A stretch of DNA of 64,000 nt from Cordylochernes scorpioides (Eukaryota > Arthropoda > Arachnida > Pseudoscorpiones > Chernetidae): the NCBI GenBank assembly GCA_030710605.1, contig CP092863.1, positions 114,952,680-115,016,679 of the forward strand, read 5' to 3'. Below, piece by piece: positions 33,166 through 44,490 of the stretch. The notes under the pieces were generated by a model. The model ran no database searches, was not told where the DNA came from, and saw only the letters and a list, made by a program, of their open reading frames with translations. Positions within the stretch are counted from its first letter, which is position 1, and the number at the start of each line of letters is the position of its first letter. A program made the position numbers and the translations under genes.

Positions 33166-34299
33166 ATGGAACAGGGAAGAGAGGAGAATCCCAAGGAACC
33201 AATGGAGTCCGATCCCGACTCCGAAAGTGGCGGAAGCACCACTTTTCCAAAGAAAGAAAACGAAAACACTCTCGGTAGAACGGAGGAAATCGCCCCCGGC
33301 CAGGAAGACGTCACACCCCCGCCGCCGGTGTCAGATGTCCTGGGGAGTTTAGCCAGGACGATATATCAGCTCTCCTCGGCGACAGGACTATCGCGGGATG
33401 TGGAGCTACCGCGTTACGATGGTTCGTACGAGGCACAGAGCTTCTTCGACAACTACGACGCCCAAGCTGATCTGGCCCAACTACACTACACCGACAGACT
33501 GAGAAGGCTTCCCAACCTCCTACAAGGTAAGGCCCTGCACTACTTCCGCAGCCTAAAATTAGACAAATTATATTACGTTGACGCAAGGCAAGCCTTGATA
33601 GACCTCTTTCCTGAAACCACAAACGCGTCATTTGCCCAATTCTTGGCCATTAAGTTGACAGATCGCTCCTCGTTAGAGGAATATTATCAAAAAAAGACGG
33701 TGTGTGGCCTACAGCTGAACCTTCCCCACAAAATCCTTTTAGAATCCCTGACTGATGGGTTACCCGTCGCTGATCAGCGCATTGTCGCTGCCGTGCAACC
33801 GAACACCCTCCAAGCGTGGTATAGTGTAGTATCGCGCGTAAGAGGAACCCACAGTGCGTCGCAAGTGTGCCAACAGACGACCAGAACAACGCCCAACCCT
33901 TCCTTCGCACCGTCACCGAGGTACAGTGCTCCGCGACCATGGTCAGCGCGACCCAACTACTCTGCCAATCCACCCCCTTCATCCTGCAGGTATTGTGGCG
34001 CCATGCACTGGCACGCCCAGTGCCCCAAACGGCCTGCACAGAGCCGTCCAAGACCTGTGTACCGAGCCACAACTTATCCGCAGCACGACAGAACTGTGTT
34101 GTCCTCTCCCGCACCCTTCCAAGTTAACAACACGCGAGCGCATGTTACCCGCTCCCCTGATCCTCTCTACACCACGAGCCCAGCGCAAGCAGTGAACCCT
34201 AGCTGTCCCATAGGTACCTCGACCACGGCACCAAAACAGGCCTGTTCCGACGCCCAAGACAGCACAACAGTAGGTTCCTCCTCACATAACTTTCGTTGA
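33166..34299 (+). CDS. Gypsy C Gag
   Basis: 377 residues, intact, from the first ATG after the leader. It starts with an acidic, Glu/Pro-rich segment (about 1-60). The capsid core follows (LPRYDGSYEAQSFFDNYDAQ, LLQGKALHYFRSLKLDKLYY, YYQKKTVCGLQLNLPHKIL), similar in order to Gypsy B Gag. A Pro/Ser-rich nucleocapsid carries the knuckle CRYCGAMHWHAQC (CX2CX3HX4C) near residue 280. Pol lies in the +1 frame and opens before the gag stop (ITFVEQLLVRAEL), so pol is probably made by +1 frameshifting or reinitiation. Confidence 0.92.
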   Translation: MEQGREENPKEPMESDPDSESGGSTTFPKKENENTLGRTEEIAPGQEDVTPPPPVSDVLGSLARTIYQLSSATGLSRDVELPRYDGSYEAQSFFDNYDAQADLAQLHYTDRLRRLPNLLQGKALHYFRSLKLDKLYYVDARQALIDLFPETTNASFAQFLAIKLTDRSSLEEYYQKKTVCGLQLNLPHKILLESLTDGLPVADQRIVAAVQPNTLQAWYSVVSRVRGTHSASQVCQQTTRTTPNPSFAPSPRYSAPRPWSARPNYSANPPPSSCRYCGAMHWHAQCPKRPAQSRPRPVYRATTYPQHDRTVLSSPAPFQVNNTRAHVTRSPDPLYTTSPAQAVNPSCPIGTSTTAPKQACSDAQDSTTVGSSSHNFR

Positions 34300-34303
34300 A
34301 CAA

Positions 34304-36622
34304 TTGCTCGTTCGAGCTGAACTGCCCAATAATGTAAACCTTCCTCTACTACTTGATACAGGAGCATCTATCGATATAATTAGTCGGAATACTTTTAAAA
34401 TAATAGAAACCAATTTGCAAAAGAAAATACCTGTTCACCCATTTAACTTAACTATTAATGCCATAGCTAACAATATTTTCACCATAGGTTATATCTTTTT
34501 AAACGTAAAAATAGGTAACATAACGCAGAACCTAAAATTCCATATTATAGATGCCCCCTTGCCTTTTGGCATATTATCCCTTAACTCCATAAAAAGATTT
34601 CTACTAATTATAAACTGTCCTCAGCTACTCCTGTATCAAGATAATGTACCTCTACCAACTACCTTATACAAATTCACCTCGTGCAAGCAACACGTGTCCC
34701 ATGGACAGGTTAATACAACTGTCCCATTTACTAAATCTTCCCCTCCTGGAACGGGTTGCTCACACGTGGTGAACTCCAACACTCTTATTTGGCCTCAATG
34801 TAATGTTCCTGATCCTATTTTCAACGCCTCTATGTCCTCCTCTTGCATATCTTTGGACACAAGTGACCTAGGTCACTGTCCCTATAATTTACACAAGGTA
34901 CTGCATCAATTTACACCCGTTTTCGCCGCCAATAAATACGACGTCCCTAGGCTTAAAATACCTCCCGTAAAAATCAATACTACTTCGGACAAGGTAATTG
35001 CCTTACGTCCTTATCGCGTACCCCTAAATGACCAACTTGAAATACAAACACAAATCGAACACATGCTTGAACACGGTATAATTACAACCTCAGTATCTCC
35101 CTATGCCAGTCCTATTACGCTTGTCACCAAACGTGACAAATCAAAACGCTTTTGTGTTGACTATCGTAGGATTAATGAAATCATTGCACCAGACGTCCAT
35201 CCTCTCCCCTTGATAGAGAATATACTCGACAAACTCTCACGCGCCAAATATTTCTCCTCAGCCGACATATCTTCTGCCTACTGGCAGGTCGAAATAGATC
35301 CCAGTTCCCGTCACCTTTTAGCTTTCGTGACATTAGACGGGCAATACGAATTTTGTAGGCTTCCTTTTGGGATGCGCAACTCACCACAGATTTTTGAACG
35401 TGCAATAAACCAAATATTCCAAAAATATAAGTTAAACTTCATAGCCCACTATTTCGATGATTTTATTATCTTTTCGGATACCTTAGAAGAGCATATTCAA
35501 CACGTAGAAAAATTCCTGGAGATCTGCCAACAGGAAAATATTAAACTAAACTATAAAAAATGTGAATTTTTGAAGACATCAATAGAATTTCTAGGATACA
35601 CTGTTAAGAACGGAACTTACACACCGCAGACCCGTAACCTCGATATTATTAACGCTATCAAACCTCCCTTCAACCAAAAAACATTACAGTCCTTTTTAGG
35701 AGCCGTCAACGTATATAACAAGTTTATACCAAATTATGCCCGTCTCAGAACCCCACTCAACAATTTACTTAAAAAGGACACTAAATGGCAATGGGACGAC
35801 AAATGTCAACAGGCATTCACGGCTCTCAAGGAGAGCTTAACACGTAAGCCCGTATTACATCTGTATCAGGATGGCTTACCCTGCCGCTTGTACTGTGACG
35901 CCTCCACCCAGGGAATCGCAGGAATTCTCAAACAAGTACATCCGGATGGAAAAACTCATCCCACACAGTATTACAGTAGAGCACTACGTCCTCACGAACG
36001 CAACTATACCATTTCAGAGTTAGAATGCTTAGCGATCGTAGAAAGCATCGAAAAATTCCGCATCTATCTATCCGGTACCAAATTCACTGTCTACTCCGAC
36101 CACCAAGCCCTACAATGGCTTAAAACTATTAAAAACCCGTCAGGACGACTTTTTAGGTGGAGTTTAAGACTATCCACTTACGACTATGAAATACAGTACC
36201 TCAAGGGAACCCAGCAACACGAGGCCGATTTGCTTTCTCGCAATCCATTTTGTGGATTTATCAGTGCCCGTACTATTAAGAAACACCAACCGAATATCAC
36301 AGATACCAGTGTCGCTGTAGACGTCAACGGTCTACACACCATACGGCGTAAAGGTGTAAATCGAATAATAATACCTGAAGCTCTTCAACACTCGCTTATG
36401 AACCAGGTTCACAGCGAATACAACCATCCCGGTATCTCCCAAATGACTCGCCTAATCTCTACTCAGTATTACTGGAAAGGTATGGCCAAGTCCATACAAA
36501 AATTTGTAAATTCCTGTCATACCTGCCAAATCATCAAAAGACCCAAAGGTAAACCTTATGGCACCTTAGGACAAATTCCCCCACCACAACAGCCATTCGA
36601 TTTAATATCAAAGATACAATAG
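34304..36622 (+). pseudogene. Gypsy C pol: protease, RT, RNase H, integrase N-terminus
   Basis: 772 codons. Protease LLLDTGASIDII (DTGA at 18-21); RT with KRFCVDYRRINEI near 282-294, RLPFGMRNSPQIFERA and YFDD at 383-386; RNase H from RLYCDASTQGIAG with SELECLAIVESIEKF and YSDHQALQWLK; integrase zinc domain with HSEYNHPGISQ and CHTCQ. It ends early at 36622 just as the integrase catalytic core begins, and the core continues in another frame. Everything before that point looks functional. The first codon given is TTG; the frame is open further upstream into gag. Confidence 0.94.
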
Positions 36623-37560
36623 CCGGATTTTCGAAATACGGACACTCCAAGACGTATCTCTATGTTATAGTGGATCACTTGACCAGATACGCTTGGGCAT
36701 TCCCATCGAAATCTACAAGTACCTTAACGTACATCCAAACCCTAAAAAAGGTACTACAACAAGGGTCTCCAAAACGTCTACTTTCGGATAGAGCGCCCGC
36801 ATTCACCTCCGAAAAATTCCGCAAATTTCTGCTATCTCGCGGGATACAACCACTGCTTACCACCAGTAACAATCCGCAAGCTAACGGATTGATAGAACGA
36901 TTGAACGCCACCATCACTGGAAAACTAAGGTTACTTTATCTCGAAAACCCGAAGACATCTTGGACCAAACTAATTCAACAAGTTGTCCAAATCTATAACC
37001 AATCCCCGCACACCGTCACAGGTTTCCCACCGATCTTCTTGATGTTTAATAGCATCCCACCAGAACTAAAAACTCATTACAACCCGTTCCCCGACGTACA
37101 GAAGGCTAGGCAACTCGCCTCCAGCAGAACACAGCTTAAGCATGAAAGGGACAAACAAAGATATGATAAAGGTCATCAAGCCCCGCATTTCGAGATTGGT
37201 GACCTAGTCCTCGTAAAAAATTATAAACATCCCGATACGGGAAAATTGGCACCATACTTCACAGGTCCGTTTACAATTATAGAAATAATATCCCCAAACG
37301 TAGTCCGAATTAACAGACCCAATCGACCCCTAAATAAAGAAGATGATACAGTTCATGTGAACAAACTTAAATACTATACAGAAGATATCTTATTCCTCAC
37401 ACCCCAGCCTCTAATTCCAACACCTCGCGTAACACCTGATGTCCACTTGAAAGAATTCGGCCATTTATGTCCCACAATATTTGACGCGCAGAAATCCCGT
37501 CTTATACCCCCGACTTGCTCAGCGCCTTTTCTGCACCTTAATGCAGAGATCTTCCAATAA
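36610..37560 (+). pseudogene. Gypsy C integrase catalytic core and C-terminus
   Basis: Downstream of the frame break. The first catalytic Asp lies right at the break (around 36610), then VIVDHLTRYAWAF, second Asp in LLSDRAPAFTS and Glu in NGLIERLNATI. The C-terminal domain has DLVLVKNYKHPDTG, YFTGPFTIIEI and VHVNKLKYY, and a tail of about 60 residues. About 300 codons, ending in TAA at 37558-37560. Except for the break it has no stops. Confidence 0.92.
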
Positions 37561-39487
37561 GTTGAAAGAAAGCAAGCAAGCCCCCTCGCTCCCTCCCTGA
37601 CCTACATCCGGAATCGCATTAAAAATAGCTTCGCTCCCCCTCGCCCCCCCCGAGCAAACAAACAGCCGACATCTTGTTACATCCGTCGCCACCCCGTGTT
37701 ATCTAATGAACTTTCGCCACCTATTAAATTAAATATTAGTGCGTGCCAAAGACAACACTTTACCTACAAAAATCACACACACCCACATAAGTTTAAAAAA
37801 AACGACAACATTAGGACTCAGTAAGTTTCACAGTTAGAAACAATGTGATCCACGAGTCGCGTCAAACATAAAACAAATTCGATAAGTTAGAAAAACTTAG
37901 GCCAACAAGACCAAAGATATCAATCGAGGACAATTTAAAGCTCTCTCTACCCATCCTAAAAAAAAAAAAAAAAAACAGGTACATTACGTTTGGCCTACAA
38001 CTTTCCATTCTTTCACGATATATAATTTCTATATATAATCTTACTTGCTCTTCCTTCTCGATGAACATTTTTTAAAAATTTTTCATTTTAATATCCTTTA
38101 TATAATCATTATATAGCTCTTATCATTGTTTTTTTTTTACGTCAACCAATTAGTTTAGAATATTGTCTTTTTTTATTTTTCTGTATCAAAACTTATTTAC
38201 TTTTGCTTTATGACTCTATTTTATAATCAACTTTATATTTTATCTTTCATATCATATCTAATAATCTCAAGTTTATATTTCATGTTTATATCACTAATTT
38301 GCATTTATCATTTTATATTTTTTCTCACTTTATAAATTAGATGTTATTTACATTGTTTCACCTTCCGCTACCATGTCAATGCTATCGAGTATATTATTGC
38401 TCATTATTAATTTTCATTTAATATTTTCACTTTCTATTACCCCTTATATACTGCTGTAGTGTGTTAAGCTTTGTATCATATCATCACTATTTTTACTTTT
38501 TTTTAAGATTACTTTGCATTTAACTTCGCAATTCTATTTTCGATTTTTCAAATCCTTTAACGCTATATGCAAAGCCTTAATTTCGCAATTTCATATCTCA
38601 ATGATATATTCTTTTATAATCAAACTAAAAATCATGATCTAAAAACAGGGCAATCTTCAATAACCTCTTAAACAACCACTTTAAAGGTTACTTCTTAAGA
38701 ATTACTAACATTCCTTTTCCGCAGGAACTTTTAACTCCTTCGCAGGCTAGACTTGACCTACTTTGATTTCGTAATTAACAATCTTGACACATCGTCCCCC
38801 AGATTTACCTTATCCCAACTTCTGGCTTGGATACGTGCAAATTGTATTTTTTTTTTATTCCAGGGCACTCTCATGCCACACGCTGGCACATTTTTTTTTT
38901 ATTATTTTACTCTTTTTCTCGCTAAGCCCCTGACGACTCTAATTAAAACTTTGATTTCTGGTCACTGATCTTCGCCCTCTTTATCCTGCATGCGTACGTC
39001 TTAACGACTAATTACTAAAACCCATAACAATCCCCTTATCTTACTTTTCGATTGTGGTACTGTAACTTTATTAGGTCCTTAAATTTACATGTGAAACATG
39101 GCCTAGGTTTTCCGCGCCGTGCACATTAAATGGTTTGGGACTTGAGTCAAAGTGACCTTGCCTCAACCAAGTAATAACTAACCCCTCAACCCTTTCTAAC
39201 GCCCATCACGAAGAGATCTTGATTTTCCCATCCAATCGTTTTTTATTTTTACCTATCATCATTATATGCTCTCTATTAAATATTTTATTCATATTTTTAT
39301 TTTTACTTGTATGTTTAATATTAGTTGTTTATGCTTTATTCTCTCTTATGGATATACCGAAATCAACCCCATGTTATATACCAACTCACTTTAATTAATT
39401 TCTAAAAAAATTACTTCCTTAATAACAGTCTTCCTATTCCGCTCTCTTAAATCCCTCCATATGAACCCTCTCACATCCGGGGCCATC
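37561..39487 (+). other. Gypsy C long non-coding 3' region
   Basis: 1.9 kb, strongly T- and C-rich on the sense strand, with poly-A (37960-37975), poly-T and C-rich blocks. A frame at 38753-38968 is hydrophobic mainly because of T-runs. No env signature was found. Gypsy B has a matching region at 5063-7520. Confidence 0.6.
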
Positions 39488-40302
39488 TGTGATGATTTAA
39501 GACCATGGAATTGTTATAAATAGTCTAGATATCCACTACCACATGTTCCACCCCATGACTGTATATAACTTCTTATGTACTGCACATAGAAAACCTCAAC
39601 TAACATCAATCTGTACCGCGTAAGGATCTAATAAAGTATTGCAACTGCACAGATAGAAGGAATGGAGAGAGACAGGAGAAAGTTAAGGTTAAAACAAATC
39701 AGGCTTAGAGGATCGTAGAAGTCAAACCTAAGAGGTAGGCCTAGAAGAGAACATAATTATTAATAACGCCACAGTTAACCTTCTGACCCCGGACACCCTG
39801 CGAGCTAAGTTTAAACCAATATTTCCGGACAAGACAGGACGTATCTTGTGACCAGAAGTTATAAAAGTTTGAGAGACGCCCAATTTCCGGAACAAGACCG
39901 GACGTATTCTTCCGTCAAAGAGATAAGCCAGGCCCAATCAGAAGACAACACCTAAGTAGGTCAACCAATAGCCCACTACCACGTGAAAAAGTCCCACCAA
40001 TTAGGAAAGAATCACCTAAATAGGTCAGCCAATTAAAAAGCAGCAAGGTCGTGGTGTTAAATCGAGGCCCTAGAATTGTCAGTCTTCGCTTGGATTCCAA
40101 CGGTAACACTTGCTCTTAAGATCTCTCTCTCTCTCCTCATCCCATTCCTTCTTGACGTCAGACGCTTTTAGTGGAATCTCTGTTTGTTTATTTCACCTTT
40201 GGCCCAGCTGTGTCGCCTTCCACCACGACTGCACGGTAGAGTTGACATCGAGGGTCGTCTAGCATCAGGTAACACTGGTCCCAGAGGTCCCAAGATATCA
40301 CA
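39488..40302 (+). repeat. Gypsy C 3' LTR
   Basis: 815 bp, nearly identical to 32270-33084. The polypurine tract CCGGGGCCATC abuts it. Confidence 0.95.
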
Positions 40303-41060
40303 TATATTATATATATAACCAAATCATTTTTTTTATTTCAATAAATTTTAACACTTTCAAAAATAAAAATAAAAAAAACGTTTTAATTCTATATATACAG
40401 CTGTTAAAATATTTAGATTAAAATGCAAATTATAATCAATTTTATTTATTTTTAAATTATATATCCGAACAAAATTCATAATTTAGTAATTTAAGGGGGA
40501 AAATATTTCACACTTTTTCTTATATATTATTATTTTCATTAATTTCTCATATGAAAGAATTTATAGTGGACTTTAATGAAATTTTCCTAAGTTTAATAAA
40601 TTTCAACACATTTAACATATTATAATATAAATATTTCCAATTAATTATTTTAAAGATTAAAAATTAGAATATATCAAACGATCTAACTTTTAGTATATTT
40701 AACACATTTTGTTTAATTGGTTTAATGTAATTGTGTATTTAGGGTTACCGCGTAGTTGTAAACAATCATTTTTAACTCTTACTAATCCTTTTTGCATATG
40801 TGTTTATATATAAGATATATCTTAATGGATTATACATTATAAGAGAAAAAAGAGAGTAATTTAGACATGAGGTATAACTAACAACGTTGAATGTCGATGT
40901 TTTTTACAGAAGACAAAAAAAAAAACCGTTGAAATGATGTTTTTTTTTACTTATCCTTTTATTAGTCTAAATTAGACAAGATCTTGGAGGTCGTGGTCAT
41001 AAAGAAGTTCAATAACTCTTCTTGGTTCTCTGTACAGGGATCCTTTGTCCTTTCCAATAT
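40303..41060. other. AT-rich non-coding DNA
   Basis: No gene, repeat or motif recognised apart from A- and T-runs (40913-40926, 40938-40950). Confidence 0.6.
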
Positions 41061-41290
41061 GTCCAGGGTAGCCTAGTGGACATGGCATCTGCCCGGTAAG
41101 CGGAACACTGTGGGTTCGATTCCCATCCCTGGACACTTTTATTTTTCCGTTTATCATTACTCTTCACAATTCATCCTTTCATACTTCATCCATAGGGTTA
41201 GAAATAATCGTTATTTCTCCTTGGAATAATTTTTGATTTTTCGTTGAAAAGAAACACATGTGGGATAATTTTCAAATGTCGTTTTACAAT
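41061..41290 (+). repeat. tRNA-derived SINE, family B, copy 1
   Basis: The tRNA-like head is 41061-41134 (74 nt): the acceptor stem GTCCAGG / CCTGGAC pairs fully, the T arm is GTGGGTTCGATTCCCAT, and the anticodon stem TCTGC / GCGGA has loop CCGGTAA. The anticodon position reads GGT (Thr-like), but base 33 is C, not the universal T, so it is probably not a working tRNA. The body (CACTTTTATTTTTCCGTT, CATTACTCTTCA, CATACTTCATCC) is shared with 59875-60422. Confidence 0.8.
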
Positions 41291-41542
41291 CCAGTATATG
41301 ATTCGGTTTTGCACCTAGTGCACATGGAGAAGCTTTTGGCTCCCTCTTTATAGACTAGAGGGCGCAGGTGACCAGATTTCCATCTGGCCAACTGTGTCGA
41401 CTTCCTTCTGTTTAGTTGGAGGGTCTGTTTTTTGGGGTTGGAATGATTATAATAAAAAATTATATTCACCGGTCATTATTTACATTATAGAAAATTGACC
41501 AGTCAATATGAAATATCTATTTGTGTGTGTGTGTGTGTGATA

Positions 41543-42865
41543 CTACTCTGATCAAAAAGTTTCGACACTTTGCTCATAAAATCCTGAAAACTCAATATAT
41601 TTTCTCCCGGTTTGTGGCAAACGCAAGCGTCGCCCTTGGCTTGGTGACCTGCCAATTTTCAAAAATCACGCGCCACAACAGCGCGAGCAGCGGCTGTTCG
41701 AAGTGAAGCGATTTTGCCCGTGCTTCGATTTCGTTAGTCACCGAAATGGAGGATGAACGAATTTGCATCAAGTTCTGTGTGAAAAACGGATTCAAGGGTG
41801 CTGAAATTTTTGGAAGTTTGCAAACAGCCTACGGGAATGCCGTCATGAGCCGAAGACGAGTTTTCGAGTGGTACAAGCGCTTCAAGGAGGGTCGGGAAGA
41901 GACCGCCGACAACGAGTGTTCCGGGAGATCGTCCACATCAACCACGCCTGAAAAAGTGGACAAGGTGTTGGAACTGGTGCGTGAAGACCGACGAATAACT
42001 GTCAGGGAGGTCGCCGAAGAAGCAGGGATATCATTCGGGTCGACTCAATCGATAATGAAGGACATTTTGAGAGTGAGAAGACTCAACGCCGTTCTCGTTC
42101 CCAAAGATTTGACTTTTGATCAAAAGAACACCCGGAAAGAAACGGCCAGTCTCAATCTCGAAGCGACAACCGACGACCCCGAATTGCTGAAGAGGGTCAT
42201 TACGGGAGACGAAACATGGATTTACGGCTTTGATTCGGAAACTACCCAACAGGCATCGGAGTGGCGCTTCAAAAATGAGCCGAGACCAAAGAAAGCGAGG
42301 AAGGCTCCCAGCAAAGTCAAGGTCATGTTGACGGTGTTCTTCGACTACCAGGGCATCGTACATCATGAATTTCAACAACAAGGCTCTACAATAACTGCTG
42401 ACTCCTACCTGGGAGTTTTGAGGCGATTGAGGGAAGCGATCGGGGCAGAAACGGCCGGAGCTGTGGAGGAGCAAGTCGTGGATCCTCCACCACGATAACG
42501 CGCGGGCGCACACAGCCCTCAAAATCTCGAAGTTCCTGCAGGACCACTCAACCTCTGTGTTCCCCCAACTCCCCTACAGTCCCGATTTGGCCCCCTGCGA
42601 CTTCTTCCTTTTTGGAAAGCTCAAAAAAAAGTTAAAGGGTCGGAAATTTCAGAGCATAGAAGAGATCAAAGTGGAATCGAAGAAGGCCATGAAGGCGATC
42701 CCGAAAACAGACTACCAGAGGTGTTTTGCCGACTGGAAAAAAAAGGTGGCTGAAGTGCATCGCGGCCAACGGGGACTACTTTGAAGGGGACAATTTGAAT
42801 TTGGTGGAATAATAAAGTTTTTTTTAACTTATAAGCAAAGTGTCGAAACTTTTTGATCAGAGTAG
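41543..42865 (+). mobile_element. Full-length mariner element
   Basis: 1323 bp with termini CTACTCTGATCAAAAAGTTT at both ends (about 30-bp inverted repeats), flanked by TA (41541-41542, 42866-42867). It has one transposase gene with two frame breaks and is otherwise complete. Confidence 0.93.
41746..42812 (+). pseudogene. Mariner transposase (DD34D type), two frame breaks
   Basis: About 350 codons from ATG 41746 to TAA 42810-42812. The N-terminal helix-turn-helix pair shows ICIKFCVKNGFKGAEIF and RRVFEWYKRFKEGREE; the NECSGRSSTS linker and VREVAEEAGISFGSTQSI follow. Catalytic Asp residues: VITGDETWIYG, LHHDNARAH and YSPDLAPCDFF, so the third acidic residue is Asp. One frame break lies near 42440, before the second Asp. 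The other is in an A-run near 42740, altering the last 25 codons. It is dead in this copy, but few other defects are seen. Confidence 0.9.
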
Positions 42866-42969
42866 TATTGTTGATTTTATACTTAAGGCCTTTTAAAGAA
42901 GCAGATTCCAAGAAGATTAATCAAACATTATTGATTTACAAGAGAGAGAACAAAATAAAACTTATAACA

Positions 42970-43260
42970 TATTGAACACACACACACACATAGAGCTTTA
43001 TTAAGACCACCGGTCTTATACAGATTCACCACAGGAAGAAAGAAGCATAGATAGAGCTCCTATACTCCAGGCAGCACAGAACCCAACAACAGCCTCCAGG
43101 TCCGACACAGTGGCCACACCGTACATAGGTTAACGTATCACTGAAAAGACCAGTGTGGAATCAGCCGCGTTCTAGTCTTCACTTTCCTCATCCAAATGGA
43201 CCACGACATTCGGCGATTCTATTAATCTCCTCCGAACGGTGATTGCGGCCTTGTAGAATT
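42970..43260 (-). repeat. LINE 3' end (family Y) with hairpin and (TG)n tail
   Basis: On the minus strand: ACACTGGTCTTTTCAGTGA, GTACGGTGTGGCCACTGTGT, CGGACCTGGAGGCTGTTG, then hairpin AAGACC / GGTCTT (43013-43027), AATAAAGCTC and a TG tail. The same sequence is at 48042-48640. No coding part is present. Confidence 0.7.
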
Positions 43261-43429
43261 ATAACAATAGTAAACAAAGAGGAACTTTATCTTCTTACAG
43301 TTAGCTCCTATTTACATGTGATCTTATATACATACTCTGTGGGAATAATTAATTAATTAAACTTGAAAAAAAATATATATAACAATTTGACGTTATGTGG
43401 CGCTGAGTTTGTTGTTGACACACTTTAAA

Positions 43430-43490
43430 ATGTTATAACACCTTGATAAAGGTTGGCGTTCAGCCAGCTGAAATATTGGTAAAATAAATA
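43430..43490 (+). ncRNA. Penelope-type degenerate hammerhead motif
   Basis: Same motif as 25610: CTTGATAAAGG, stem GGTTGGC / GCCAGCT (7 bp with G-U pairs), TGAAAT. The stem keeps pairing despite a change from CCAAC to CCAGC. It runs directly into the assembly gap, so its element is truncated here by the gap. Confidence 0.5.
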
Positions 43491-43497
43491 ATTTTTT

Positions 43498-43597
43498 NNN
43501 NNNNNNNNNNNNNNNNNNNNNNNNNNNNNNNNNNNNNNNNNNNNNNNNNNNNNNNNNNNNNNNNNNNNNNNNNNNNNNNNNNNNNNNNNNNNNNNNN
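43498..43597. other. Assembly gap (100 N)
   Basis: Exactly 100 N, a conventional length for a gap of unknown size. It lies in or next to a repeated Penelope-type sequence, a likely cause. Confidence 0.99.
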
Positions 43598-43846
43598 GTA
43601 AGGTGCCGCTGAGTATATCAATATACTAGGTTAGGTTTAGTTATTTATTTGTTTATTTTTTTAAATGAAACTGTTTTTGTTTATACCGTGATATATATAT
43701 TAGGCCTAGCTCGGAATAATACAATCAGCTGATGTGCTTTCACCGTTCGCAGTAGCTAATTTATTTCGTCTCAGTTTACAGACATTCGAGCATATCTGAC
43801 CTGGTCCTAACTATTTACATATGGCGATATATACACTCTGCCTTTG

Positions 43847-44490
43847 CCGGTCCCAAGCCCGGATGAAAAAGGAGGAGCAGTAACAAGCTCGGTAAAAAAC
43901 CTGGTCTCAGCTGGCCTGGCTGATAGTACCCTGTAAGGCAGTGATTCTCAACCTTTTTTTTGTTGCGGCATTATTTTAAAGATTTGAAAATTTGGCGGCA
44001 CAATTTTAGAATTTCGCGGCACACTTTTGCTAACTTGAATGCAAGAAAATTCAAATTATGTATCAATATTTCTATGCAAAATATAAGTAATATAATCTCT
44101 AACATTCAATTTGCTAATTTCGTTATTTTAAAAAGTAAAAAAATGAAAAAGAAAAAAAGAAAAACCAATACAAACGTGAACATAATCATATGACTAAAAT
44201 TCGGCGGCACATTTTTAGAATTTCGCGGCACACAAAATTACCGCGGCACATAGGTTGAGAATCACTGCTGTAAGGGCTCCTAATCCAGGGATACAGGATA
44301 AGCAGCGTTTGTACTCCATGTTAGGAGCGGCTGCACATGGCGTCTGTTCCTCATGTCAGAGGCGGCCATTTCTTTTGGAGTTAAGTCGGCCTGCCACTGA
44401 GTAGTGCCCCCAGTCTTAATGACAAAGGCAGACGCATTCTACTTCACCCAGTGTGGAGATAAGAAAGAAGAAGAAGAGACATATAGCGAG
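43847..44490 (+). repeat. LINE 3' UTR remnant with (GAA)n tail, split by a hAT MITE
   Basis: Begins TTGCCGGTCCCAAGCCCGGA, a phrase I recall from 3' regions of animal non-LTR elements, and ends in AAGAAGAAGAAGAG near 44465-44480. The hAT MITE interrupts it at GTACCCTGTAAGG / GCTCCTAATCC. Assignment to a clade is not possible without a search. Confidence 0.5.
43939..44267. mobile_element. hAT-type MITE with perfect 8-bp duplication
   Basis: 329 bp. The ends CAGTGATTCTCAACCTT and AGGTTGAGAATCACTG are inverted repeats of about 16 bp. The target duplication CTGTAAGG is perfect (43931-43938 and 44268-44275). The interior has repeated GCGGCACA blocks. There is no transposase. Confidence 0.93.

Larger units (their letters stand above)
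32270..40302 (+). mobile_element. Ty3/Gypsy LTR retrotransposon C, complete
   Basis: 815-bp LTRs (32270-33084, 39488-40302) with TATA at both flanks (32266-32269, 40303-40306). By eye they differ at only about two positions, so this is a very recent insertion. Order: LTR, leader with GTCGACAGGAT (33104-33114), gag, pol, a pyrimidine-rich non-coding 3' region, polypurine tract CCGGGGCCATC, LTR. Pol has one frame break near 36605. It belongs to the same clade as B and D. Confidence 0.96.

Noticed and set aside
33311-34367. Several minus-strand and alternate-frame ORFs over Gypsy C gag
   Set aside because: Shadows of the gag reading frame, without their own motifs.
38753-38968. Env-like membrane protein in Gypsy C
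   Set aside because: Hydrophobicity comes from T-runs; no signal peptide, cleavage site or matching frame in Gypsy B.
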